This document shows positions 34,854 through 44,710 of a DNA stretch of 64,000 bases, piece by piece (the stretch's first letter is position 1; the number at the start of each line of letters is the position of its first letter). The notes under the pieces were generated by a model. That model was not told the origin of the DNA. It saw nothing but the letters and a program-made list of their open reading frames with translations, and did no database searches. This stretch comes from Tanypteryx hageni (taxonomy: Eukaryota > Arthropoda > Insecta > Odonata > Petaluridae), in assembly GCA_028673005.1 (NCBI GenBank), contig CM054118.1:83453855-83517854 (forward strand). Reading direction: 5' to 3'. The position numbers and the translations under genes are program-made.

Positions 34854-35115
34854 TATGTTCAGATATAAAGAACAAAACTATTATAATACTCATGGAAAAA
34901 ATTCATTATCTGTAACAATTTCAACACTGATGAATGAATTACCAATAAGTTTAAGAAATCTATCTTGTGTGTCTGAAAATGAGATCAAAATACGTTGAAA
35001 GACATGGCTGTTGAGTATTATGAAACAACGTAATCTAAAATAAAAAATTAAAGATTGGTTTAAAATTGAATAAGGTGAACTATTAATTAAGTTTATAAAT
35101 TCAAGATTTATTAGT
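34853..35115 (+). pseudogene. C-terminal continuation of the split LINE
   Basis: After the RTE insert, the plus strand reads FRYKEQNYYNTHGKNSLSV and ELPISLRNLSCVSENEIK, then a stop and LLSIMKQRN. Charged and aromatic C-terminal segments of this kind are common at the end of LINE ORF2. It directly follows the tail read at 34,270 once the insert is ignored. Confidence 0.55.
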
Positions 35116-35151
35116 TGATGTGTAATGTAAAATACTGACTTACGTGGCGAA

Positions 35152-35265
35152 ATCATCATCACAGTAATTCCGTCCGTAGACAGGTCCGTGATAATTAACG
35201 ATTAAATCTGTTTCTCCGCCGACTCCCGCTTTCCGCGATATTCTTAATTTCTTATAACTTATAAC
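35152..35265 (-). repeat. second RTE 3' end
   Basis: CCGTAGACAGGTCCGT (35,173-35,188) and the following ~80 bases align with 34,298-34,385, including TTTCCGC and TTCTTATAACT-type segments. It starts with the same ATCATCATC tail. It is a severely 5'-truncated copy of the same RTE family in the same orientation, 0.87 kb away. Confidence 0.65.
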
Positions 35266-35396
35266 TGCTTATCTCGGGCGAGCGTGCGACGTCACGTGGC
35301 CACCAGATTGCGCATGTCGCCTATGATTTAGCATTGACTGTGGTCGCGGGTTTGGAAAATTATTACGTTCTCTTAAACTGTGGCTTTCTCAGTGAA

Positions 35397-35546
35397 ATGT
35401 CGTTTTGTGCGGTATTTGGCTATAATGACAGTTACAAAAATTGTAATGGTAGGGTGAGATTTTTTCGATCTCTTCAAGAAAAGTCCATTAATGAAACATG
35501 GATACGAGCATGCCGGAGAAGAGACAACATAAACGTGAAACCAAGT
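35397..35546 (+). CDS. THAP zinc-finger domain, first exon or fragment
   Basis: From the Met at 35,397 the sequence starts MSFCAVFGYNDSYKNC and continues VRFFRSLQEKSINETWIRAC RRRDNINVKP, the N-terminal part of a THAP DNA-binding domain; the second metal-binding Cys of the usual CAVFGCxN start is Tyr here. A plausible 5' splice site (CCAA|GTAAGAAT) follows at about 35,543, as is common inside THAP coding regions. The downstream exon with the Cys-x2-His half is not found. Upstream, GCGACGTCACGTGGCC (35,287-35,302) contains CRE- and E-box-like cores. It could be a host THAP gene exon or a P-element/THAP9-type transposon relic; the changed Cys favours decay. Confidence 0.55.
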
Positions 35547-35579
35547 AAGAATAGGTATTCTTTGGCTTAAAAACTTGAT

Positions 35580-36083
35580 ACACTTTTTAATGGAGTCATG
35601 AGGATATGCACCTTGGGGCCAGAATTTTTATTTTTGGTGGAATGGGTGTGCCATTTTCCATAAAAATCGATGTTTCGATTTAAAGACTTCTACTCTTTTG
35701 CAAATTAAAAATTAGGAAGAACTTCGGTTCTAGACCCTTTTAAAGAAAAATAAATAACGAGATTGTATTAACGCCTTAATCCTTATAGTGTATTTACTAT
35801 ATACATTAAGGAATGCATGCTTTGAAGGCTTTAATACAAGAGAGGAAGAAATAAAGAAAGAAAGAGAAAAAATTAAATGTTCCATAGATGAAAAATAATT
35901 TTAGACGTAAAAGAATTGAATAGCGTAATGTATTTCTTTGTCATGCAATTTCTATTCGCCCATTACTATTTTAACTCTCTGGAACACTCAATTATGTGAA
36001 TTTTGTATTAATCCTACATTTAGTTTATCTAAAAGTTGGTTTCATTAATATTTTTCTTTCAATTTGAACTTAAATCACGCATA
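35580..36083. other. non-coding stretch
   Basis: Nothing recognised between the THAP exon and the hairpin repeat. Confidence 0.5.
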
Positions 36084-36135
36084 CCCGTCATATTTGACGA
36101 GCAATTACGCTAGTGAGTGATATAAACGCCAATAT
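36084..36135. repeat. CCCGTCA hairpin repeat (copy 3)
   Basis: CCCGTCATATTTGACGAGCA followed by ATTACGCTAGTGAGTG. Same family as 4641 and, inverted, 5482. Confidence 0.5.
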
Positions 36136-36529
36136 TCAAGCAAAATTCGAAGAAATCAATTATGAAAAGAACTAAAATGTTAACTTGGGAAAAATCGGCC
36201 TTTGAGTGAGAATCGTACGGGAAATGAAGTTCTCTTTGAGATAAGTCCGGAACCTTTCTTATAAGTCTTTTCCATTCGTCGAAGTTCACTTGATGCCGAA
36301 CGTTCTTAACATATTTGAACTTTTTTCCGATCCCGGTATTCGTTAAAAAATCATTGAATGTACAAATGAACGTCCCGGGATTTCATAGCACGTCTTATAA
36401 ATGTATTATTTATAATAACGAAGGGCGAAAAATAAAAAGACGGATATCCACTGCAGCGTCTGGGCTTGTATCACCTTGATAGATTGCATGCTATTACGTT
36501 GGCATTGAAATTATGACAAAATTTTCGGC

Positions 36530-36846
36530 ATGTCTTCGGGAAAACGTGTTTTTAACTTGGAAAATGAACAAAATGTTGATATGATTAGGGAAATTAGTCT
36601 TTCAACTGATAATGATGTACAAAATGAAGATTATTTTGGTGACGGAGACAAGATGAAGAAAAAGTTCCACACCAGTGTACCAAAAGAAAGCGATTCGTAC
36701 TCTGCAACATTCCAATAGGAACTAGGTTTACCAACTATTGTTGTAAATTTTGTGATTCATATATTTGTTTAGAACATGCCAATATAATTTGTTCAAATTG
36801 TAGTGAAAATCAAACATGTGGCTCAGGTTCTGATTCTACCATTTGA
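36530..36846 (+). pseudogene. internally deleted piggyBac transposase
   Basis: A 62-codon frame from ATG 36,530 is acidic (NDVQNEDYFGDGDK), plausible as a piggyBac N-terminus. In the next frame (from about 36,640) the sequence reads CTKRKRFVLCN, YCCKFCDSYICLEH and IICSNC before a stop at 36,844-36,846. The C-x2-C, IC-x2-H, C-x2-C spacing matches the C-terminal cysteine-rich domain of piggyBac transposases; the first Cys of the domain appears lost. The whole catalytic DDD region is missing, so this is a deletion derivative. I could not find convincing TTAA-flanked ends. Confidence 0.55.
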
Positions 36847-36849
36847 ATT

Positions 36850-38990
36850 TTAAATCCCCCAGGTATCATTAAACAAATATTTCTGATTATAACTGAATTT
36901 GGTACAGATATTTCTTCTTTAGTTTTTCAAATTGTTAAATTTTTATCTAATAATAAAAAATTAAATATTCCCGTACTCAAGATTTTTTAATGAAAATTTG
37001 TTTGAAAACATTTATTATGAAAATCCAATTTATAAAAATAAACAAAAAATGGATTCTTATGGCTTTATTATTTTCCATATATGAGAGAGTAAAAACAATA
37101 AAATCAGATACCTTGACAAGTGTAATAACATTAATATTTGCCTAAGAAATATGATGTATCTCACAGATACATGCGTGTGATAACGTCCCTATGGGCATTG
37201 CTTGTGCCGAAGGATTAATCCCCCGTTTGGCCGCTTTTACGTTCGCTATCATAATCATAATGTTCATTTTGTGACTCCTATCCTAAGGCTTACAAAGTAT
37301 TTTTAGTCTTGGTCGGGAAAGATTTTCCTTAAAATTTAAAAAAATGCTAATGCAGTATGTTATTCCCAAAGAAGAAATGAAGTGATTCCAAGGATAATCT
37401 CACTCTATAGTATCACGTCAGGAGAAAGTAAAATTAATAACGCCGATAAACATTCTTAAATACAACTTCCATAAAGTCAGTGCAGCCACTATGGACCACT
37501 CATTGGAGTTTATATAACAAAGAATTGATTGAAATGTAGCCAATGGTTTTGTTTTAAAATATAAATAATTCTAACATAAGAAGGTGTAAAATGAGGGTAA
37601 TCATAAAGGAAAGAATATCTTTTCAAGGATAGTCCTTAAAAGCACTGTTTCATAACAACCTAGTAATATGTTTTTGGCTTAAGAACCTTAAAAAGTAGTA
37701 CTAAAAAATAGCAAAAGTTCTCGTATCCGACATCGTTAATTTCATTATTCCGACTTTGCGAAAATGTGGTTCCCGCGGCGGTTACCAAATGCATTGCGAT
37801 TTTTTACCCTGTAAATACAGAACCAGCTCATCCTTTAATTTCGCTCATATAAACCGTAAATATTACTGAGTCAATCTAAGTTCTCCCATCAAAACCTCGT
37901 TGATTTTTAGCACTCATTTTAAGTAAATACTGCACATTATTATGTGAATAGACTATTTATTGTAGTGAAAGGTTATTTTATCATTGGTAGATTTTTCTAT
38001 ATTTTTTTCAGATATTATCCGACGCCTTCTTATTTGTATATTATGTCAAATCCAAAGCAGAGAGGGTTCAAGGACTTTTAAAGTACACCTATCCAAGTGC
38101 TAAGTAAACAAGAATTTATTATATAGTACCAATCGTCTAAAATTTGTCCATAAAGTACATTTCGACGCATTATTTTAACAAAAGAATGCTTTCTCCATAC
38201 TAAATTATGGATTTTTGTTCAAAATTCGTATCATTTTATTTTGGGACACGATGGGAAGATTGGATTGTTGATTCCTATGCAAAAGGCGTTGTAATATGGG
38301 AGAACTATGGATTCAGAAGGAAAATTCTGTGAAATGAACTGCGTGGTCTTACACATGCTGGGCGTATATTCTACCACTGAATTTTCCTGACAAATTAATT
38401 CTTATGCTTCACAATGTGAATGTTTATTGTAACAAAATTCACGTTGTTTACTGCAAAAAGTAGAAATAAAATAATATATTTTAAAATTAATTTAAAATTT
38501 TATAATGTCATTTTATAGGTTTTATATTTCGGCCATATTAGAGCACAATGATACACAAAATGAAGTATAAAATTTCAAATATTACTTATAAGAGCGAACT
38601 CTGCATCAGCAAGTAATCCTTATTCTATAAATAAATGATTTGTTTTAAGCATTTCACACGAATGTCTGATGCAGTAATATTTTAGGAAATAAATTGAGGA
38701 ATTTTGAATTTCCATTTTGAAATTCCTACATATACAGGCTATCTGACAAGCTGTAATCACATGAAGATACTGTGGATGAAAGTAAGCAAGGGTCATGTTT
38801 TTACGATTTAATGTGCAATGAAACTGAAAATGGAAAACGTGAATACCTGGTATTAGTTCCAGAGGCGAAGTATATTATGTAACATCTGCGTCAGGCTATT
38901 GGTATTTCCTCGAGAGAGTATTTATAACAGCGAAACAAGGAGATTGCAGGGAAATGTATAAGAAGAGAATGAAATTGGCTCTTTTAATGG
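36850..38990. other. AT-rich non-coding stretch
   Basis: No recognised gene or repeat. Confidence 0.5.
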
Positions 38991-39250
38991 CAGCTCTATG
39001 GAATTCCTTGAAAGGCGAATAACCCAATTAAGATTTAAGGTCGCCGAATTCCCTAATTAAACGTCATTTACACACAGGGAGCTTTCATGATACACTTTTA
39101 ATTAAGAGGGCTGGAGAGACATCTTGAAAGAACCTCCCTCACCTTTGTTGCTGCATTATTTTCATTAACAACTGTCATTGCTCGACTTTTGAGTCATTCT
39201 TTCAAAAGAAAATCGGTGCGCTTCTGTAATAACCGAAGATCAAAATTCTG
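38991..39250. other. candidate conserved non-coding element
   Basis: Less AT-rich than its flanks and without repeats, with clustered homeodomain-type cores (CAATTAAG, CTAATTAA, TTAATTAAG) between 39,030 and 39,110 and no open frame. Cross-species conservation cannot be tested here. Confidence 0.25.
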
Positions 39251-39589
39251 CAGCGAATTTCGCCTCGATGCTTTTGATCAAAGGTTTGTTTCGAATAGCT
39301 TGATGCAAGTCTGCACAAATTGCACAACGTAGCTTTAGACACCCATAAATTCATTTTCCAACAAAATAAGGAGCTGCTTCTTAATGAGTCATCAACATAA
39401 GCGCCTTTTACTCAATTGTAATCCGTGGGATTCTTAACCGAGCCAAAATTGGCTGGGAAATATTTCCTCAACATGGTAAAACTTTCGTCGTGAATTTGAA
39501 TATGCCGACATAAAATACAATGATATTATTTAAAAATCAGATTAATTCTTAGATATCGTTTACTTTATTCTAAAGAGACTGATATTCCT

Positions 39590-39830
39590 CCACGAGATAA
39601 ATCCTTCTTTTATACATTAGTCTCTCATCTGGGACTTCATCATAAACTGCGGGCTTCTCCTTATGCTAATTTTCGCGCCCATTCATTGGATCCGATCGGA
39701 TTTCCATCTCAGTTTACCCTCGTCCAGATAATAACCAGCCCGTCCTACAATACAAGAGCGGGTTGCATTTCCATATGGAAATGAGGAATCCCAATAGGAT
39801 CTAGTTTAATGGGAATATATTTCAACGTTC
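39590..39830. other. candidate conserved non-coding element with 16-bp palindrome
   Basis: ATTTCCATATGGAAAT (39,767-39,782) is a perfect palindrome inside a relatively GC-rich block that also holds TTATGCTAATTTTCG, an octamer-like site. No frame crosses it. Confidence 0.3.
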
Positions 39831-42120
39831 TTTTTTCTCTAAATCTTACTTTTATTGACATCTAAGTTCCTTATTCTCCACTTTCGCTCTTAAGTGACGA
39901 CGTTTGGGGTAAACTTCATTACTACGAGATACACCTTCACCCACGCGCATACATAAACGCAAAACTAGGGTGGAAGTTTAGACTATCAAATTAATTTGAC
40001 GTTTATTTTAATTTCAGAAAAAATCTGTAATTTCGAAATTATGGCTCTCTTATCGAATAAAAAGATTGCAGTATAATTAGATTTTCCTTTATTCACGTGG
40101 CATGCTAGAAGTGTCTAATTAATTATTTCAACGTTCGGCTGTTTTATAAAAGGAAAACCTATTCTCTTGCCTAGCCTTGCTGTCGACTGTGACTATGATG
40201 AAATACCCAAGTTGAAATAAATTAACTTTGGGCAAGAAATTGATGCACATTCATCTTTTCATTAATGCCTTCATTAGGATCTGTAAAATGATATACAAGA
40301 GCAAACTAATTTTTAGAAACGTATGATCTATTTGCAAGGTACTTTGCAATATTAAATTGAAAATTTATAACTTTCTATGAGAAAACATCAATGGTTTGAC
40401 TTTTTCGAGTTATTCTCTATCGAATCGTCTCTTTCATCCATTTCATATCCATTTTAACTCGTATAAAAGAATCAGAAACGTTAAATTAGAAACAACTCTC
40501 GATGTTGGTTGAAGCTTTAAGCTCATATCAGTTCATTTCCTTTGTCGATGAACTCAACAGTTATTTTAAATAAAATGAAACATCATTAAGGTAAACCCAA
40601 TAGATAAAAGAAGATTGTTAGATTTGTTGACCAATAAATACAGTTAAAAGTTTTTACTAGCCACTATCAACCACAAAGAAAGAGTTATTTATTATTTTTT
40701 TATGAATTTCATAAAATTTATGGAAACGTTTTTCTGTCCTCGTTGTAGGTTTCACTCTGCTCAATGAGCGTTTAATTTGCGTAACTATTTCTCTCTATCA
40801 CCATCCCTTTCTCTCTATCTCTATCATTCTCTCTGTCTCTGTATCTTTCTCCACCGTTCCTCTTACCTCTCCAATTGTTTTACCTTTCTTTGTCTTTTTC
40901 CCTTTGTTTTTTCTCCTGCGCACATATTCTCACCTCCAATTTCTAATACCCGCTGTCAGTGTTTTCTAAACATTTTCTGGTGGAGACATCCTAGGCCGCA
41001 TACAAAAATTAACGCGTCCTTCCTCCGTTTATTTCCGTTTTGTACATCTGTAAGTATGCATGTTAAAAAGTTCTTTAAATGCGTTTAATTCATCTACGAC
41101 GGGAGTCCGTCTGGGTATGTAATATTGCAGTGTTTAGGGAGTTTGCGATTACTAACTGATTAAGAAGGCGCAGTGTCCCACCCCTGGGTTAACGCCTTAT
41201 AATATAAAGCTTATAACTAAACAGTATTGTTTATACTCTTATTGGGGTTGTATTTATTTGTTTCTTTGTTTAATCTTAGCGTTACTTACAGCCTTAGATC
41301 TTTGTATATTTTTACGCAGTTTTGTTTTTTTATGGAAGAATTATATTTTATATAAAAACTTCTTGTACATATTTTGAGTACACAACTCATTGCACTTAGC
41401 GACACGCAAATATGTCGCAACACACACTTTGAAAGTCACTGCAGTATGTAAACGGGGAAGATTTTTTACCCAATCTTTTTCACCACGTCAGCTGCCATAC
41501 ATACATACAAAACAAGCTTGAACAATGGAAGCATACAGCGCGTCCCTGGCATAATGACAGGGGCAGGTACGATTTTCCGTAGAATCGAGAGGACTATTAA
41601 ATGACTTTTTTTAAATTGTTCATTGTGCTCACAAACCTCTCCATCTCCTTTTCTCTTGGATGTTACTGAGCTTTACGAGATGGAGATATTTAAATTTGAG
41701 CGATTTGAACTCGCTACTCCGCATTCGTGCTTTGTGCGTTCCGTACGCTTCATAATAACGCTAACCTTTGGACCTAGAAACGAGTCGGTCTTGCATGATT
41801 CCCCTTCCGTTGTATAGGCTTTTCGTGGCATTCTCCACGGCTGAATGATGAGCGGACATTCGCGAACGCTATGGAAAAGGATATTAATCTCACATGGAGA
41901 GATACCAGTTAGCACTGTCCGATTAGAGTCAAATCAGTAGGTGAGAGAGGAAAAAAGAGTAAATAATAGAGATTTAGCAAACATGGAGTTCCCATCAAAC
42001 ATCGAAGGAGAAAACAATTATCAATTGCAAAATGCTTGAAAGTACGGTAATTACCTGTCGAGTATAACGTTTTTTATTTTAATGATTTTGTTATAAAGAT
42101 TTTGTAGCCTACTTTCTAAA
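39831..42120. other. non-coding stretch
   Basis: The frame at 40,777-41,088 is driven by a TCTC-rich stretch. Frames at 41,623-41,915 overlap on opposite strands and have no motif. Nothing else recognised. Confidence 0.5.
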
Positions 42121-42480
42121 AAAATGGAGAGTAGTCTTATGAGGTCGCCTGGGTGTCCGTGTGTGTGTGTTCCTAACATCTTCATGAATTAACCGATTTC
42201 AACCACATTTAGTATATAGAATATGCACATATATTAATGACGAAAATGACATATTTGGACCGGATCGAATGAGCAGGGGTGCCACAATTGTAGACTTAAA
42301 CTTTTCTGTAATTATGAATGAACAACAGATTAAAACGAAATTTTGTATGAAGTAGGCGTGCGACATAAAAAAACAAAAATCAAGATGTTTAGTATAGTTA
42401 TAGAAAGCAGAGCTACCACAATACAAGGAATAAAAAATTATATTTACATGTACTTTTGTTGAACTGTCCAAATCAATTTC

Positions 42481-42494
42481 AACCAAATTTAACC

Positions 42495-42533
<39 letters not shown>

Positions 42534-42593
42534 GCACGCGCACGCGCGCGCGCGTGCGTGCGTGCGTGCGTGTGTGTGTGGGTTAAATTTGGT

Positions 42594-42594
<1 letters not shown>
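42481..42594. repeat. palindromic compound microsatellite with Z-DNA potential
   Basis: AACCAAATTTAACCC (42,481-42,495) and its exact reverse complement (42,580-42,594) flank a (CT)n-(CA)n-(CG)n-(TG)n run. About 70 bases alternate purine and pyrimidine, the type of sequence that can adopt Z-DNA. The flanking 15-mers belong to the 146-bp unit, so the run sits at a head-to-head junction. Confidence 0.8.

Positions 42595-42595
<1 letters not shown>

Positions 42596-42637
<42 letters not shown>
42596..42637. repeat. (TA)n microsatellite
   Basis: About 20 TA units between the compound microsatellite and the SINE copy. Confidence 0.9.
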
Positions 42638-42641
<4 letters not shown>

Positions 42642-42666
42642 GTTCAGAAACAAGAAAAAGTGTTCT

Positions 42667-42830
42667 GCTACGATAGTTCAGAGTTAGAATATCCGCCCGG
42701 CAAGTGGAAGACCCGGGTTCGATTCCCGGTCATAGCAGACTTTTTTCTCCTTTCAAAATTATTCCCACCTTTACAGCTTATGCCTGTCTGCATAGGATCT
42801 TCGGATCATCTTATTCCATCAATTTCTTAC
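42667..42830 (+). mobile_element. tRNA-derived SINE, copy 1 (head and body)
   Basis: The head (42,667-42,737) folds as a 71-nt tRNA: acceptor GCTACGA/TCATAGC with one mismatch, D stem GTTC/GAAT, anticodon stem TCCGC/GTGGA, T arm CCGGG-TTCGATT-CCCGG. Length and arms match tRNA-Gly, but the loop reads CCGGCAA with C at position 33 and GGC as anticodon, so it is probably a tRNA-derived sequence and not a working tRNA gene. The body from 42,771 (CAGCTTATGCCTGTCTGCAT, AGGATCTTCGGATCAT) is shared with copies at 44.3 and 60.3 kb. Confidence 0.75.
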
Positions 42831-44106
42831 ACATATATACAAAACCATATTATCATATTTAAACCGAATCAGCTTAAAAGGAGTGCCACAATTGCAAATT
42901 AAACTCTTTCAGTAATTAATGATTGGGAAGGAATTTGCTGAACGGATTTTAATTAAATTTTTAATATAAGATTTGTAAAACATGCCACAATGAAAACAAT
43001 ACGTTAACAAGTAGGGGTGTACACAGGTTTCCCGTTGTACAGAAGTGCTTTTCGTCAAATTTGCCGTAGTATTATCGTATACTAATATATTTGCTTTAAA
43101 ATTTGAAAAATATTTTTCTCATATATTGATAACCCTGATTTTTGATCCGTTTTAAACACATTTATTTCGTTTTCCATTCTATACTCGCATTACAAAAGAA
43201 ATTTCATAGAAATCCGTTAAGCCAATACCTTCCAAATTCATAGTTACAGAATAATGCTAACCTTGATGTTGTGGTAGACCTGCTTAGTCGACCCGTTTGA
43301 AATATGCTATTTTGATTGTCTATTTATTTGAAGATTATATATAACATATTTGGTTAAAATCCATGTATAAGTTCTCCAGAAATTCTTGTAAAAGTAATAT
43401 AATTTTACTTTTTATTGTGGTACCCCTGTTCTTGAACTCCGCATTAAGCATCTTAATTTCATTATGGTATTTTGTGCAAATCTTATAAACAAAATTAAAT
43501 TGAAATTCGTTCAACCAATTCCTTCCAAATCCTTAATTACCGAAAGAATTTTATTTGTAATTGTGGCACCCCTGTTTCGCTGATTCGGTCTAAATATTAT
43601 AATATGGTTTTATAATGTGTGTATATTATAAATATTAAATTTGGTTAAAATTGACGCAGAAAGTTCAACGTATATACGTGTTAAAATAATGATTTAATTT
43701 CTTGTATTGTGGCAACCATGCTTCCTACATCTATACTATAAATATTGATTTTGCTTTTTTATATTGCATGCCTCTTTCGCAAAAAACTACTTTGAAAATA
43801 CCGAACATATTAACTTTGCAATTGTGGCATCCCTGAAGAATGGATCTGATCGAAATATGCCACCTTGGCCATTAATTTATGTCAGTATTCTATGCAAGGA
43901 ATTTTGTTGAAATCGGTTATGCCAATTCTTCCCTGATTTATGCTTATGGACGGGCGGACATCACGAATATGATAGTGCTTTTCAACATTGACGAAAATCA
44001 CTAAAAACGGAGCTAAAGAGCAGGTCTACCACAATATAAGTTAAATAATATATTTTACACGTATTTCTAAAGAACTGAACCAATGGATTTTAACCAAATT
44101 AAGTAT

Positions 44107-44298
44107 GGAACAATTTTTGAAACGAGAAAAAAGTCTGCTATGACCGGGAATTGAACCCGGGTCTTCCACTTGCCGGGCGGATATTCTACCTCTGAACTAT
44201 CGTAGCAGAACATCCGCAGAATATCCGCCCGGCAAGTGGAAGACCCGGGTTCAATTCCCGGTCATAGCAGACTTTTTTCTCGTTTCAAAAATTGTTCC
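44107..44298. repeat. perfect 81-bp inverted repeat carrying tRNA-like heads
   Basis: Arms 44,107-44,187 and 44,218-44,298 are identical in reverse complement, with a 30-bp spacer. Each arm holds the 3' half of the tRNA-like head plus the start of the SINE body (AGACTTTTTTCTCGTTTC). The left half is a full 71-nt head on the minus strand (44,206-44,136). The right half is a plus-strand head lacking its acceptor 5' strand and D arm. Perfect identity suggests a recent or gene-converted inverted duplication. Confidence 0.9.
44136..44206 (-). ncRNA. tRNA-like SINE head (minus strand), GGC loop
   Basis: A full 71-nt cloverleaf can be drawn, with the same features as the head at 42,667 (acceptor mismatch C-A, C at position 33, GGC anticodon) but TTCAATT in the T loop. 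Box B reads GGTTCAATTCC. Because the same head recurs attached to one SINE body, I interpret it as a SINE promoter and not a tRNA gene. Confidence 0.55.
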
Positions 44299-44370
44299 AA
44301 CTTTCACAGCTTATGCCTGTCTGCATAGGATCTTCGGATCATATCATTCCATCAATTTCAAATTAAGTAT
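44216..44370 (+). mobile_element. tRNA-derived SINE, copy 2 (5'-truncated head plus body)
   Basis: The T arm and body (TTTCACAGCTTATGCCTGTC to TCATTCCATCAATTT) match copy 1 closely. The D arm and acceptor 5' strand are absent. It forms the right half of the 81-bp inverted repeat. Confidence 0.7.
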
Positions 44371-44710
44371 GTTAAATCTTCATATAAATAAATAACCAAA
44401 ACGTCATATTTCAACCGGGTCGACTAAACATCATCATCATCATGCTGCTACCATAATATCAAGGATAGAATTTTTCTGTAACTATCTATAAATTTGGAAG
44501 TTATTGGCTAAACAGATTTCAAAGAAATTTCCTTTGTAGAGCAAGTATAATGGCAAAACGAGATGAATATGTTTATAATGGATCAAAAAAGCAGGGCTAC
44601 CACAATAAGAGGAAAAATAATTTTCTGATTTCAAAGGTACTATACGAATATACTACGGCGAATTTGACGAAAAGCACTTCTGTACCACGGGAAACATGTC
44701 TACACCACTA

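Larger units (their letters stand above)
33480..35115 (+). mobile_element. non-LTR retrotransposon fragment, split by an RTE insertion
   Basis: Reverse transcriptase motifs on the plus strand run from 33,490 to 34,270. The C-terminal sequence resumes at about 34,853 after an inverted RTE fragment. The 5' end is missing. The clade is not resolved. Confidence 0.7.
42121..44710. repeat. 146-bp repeat array in both orientations
   Basis: A unit marked by TTGTGGYACCCCTG, a gap, then TTGGTTGAAATCGGTTAAGC-like sequence repeats with a steady 146-bp step: anchors at 43,271, 43,417, 43,563 and 43,709 are each exactly 146 apart, with a partial unit before (about 43,127) and after (43,824). The reverse-complement unit (GGGTGCCACAAT) occurs at 42,282, 42,416 and 42,886 and at 44,029, 44,451 and 44,600. 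The segment 43,015-43,385 is an inverted copy of 44,340-44,710. The array is interrupted by SINE copies and microsatellites. Confidence 0.75.

Noticed and set aside
40777..41088. 103-codon Ser/Leu/Cys-rich frame
   Set aside because: Starts in a TCTC-rich simple repeat; no recognisable domain or splice context.
42667..44272. Functional tRNA genes
   Set aside because: The heads are attached to a repeated SINE body, have a mismatch in the acceptor stem, C at position 33 and a GGC anticodon; one copy is truncated.
42121..44710. CRISPR-like array
   Set aside because: The 146-bp units have no short repeat/spacer alternation, occur in both orientations, and the context is eukaryotic.
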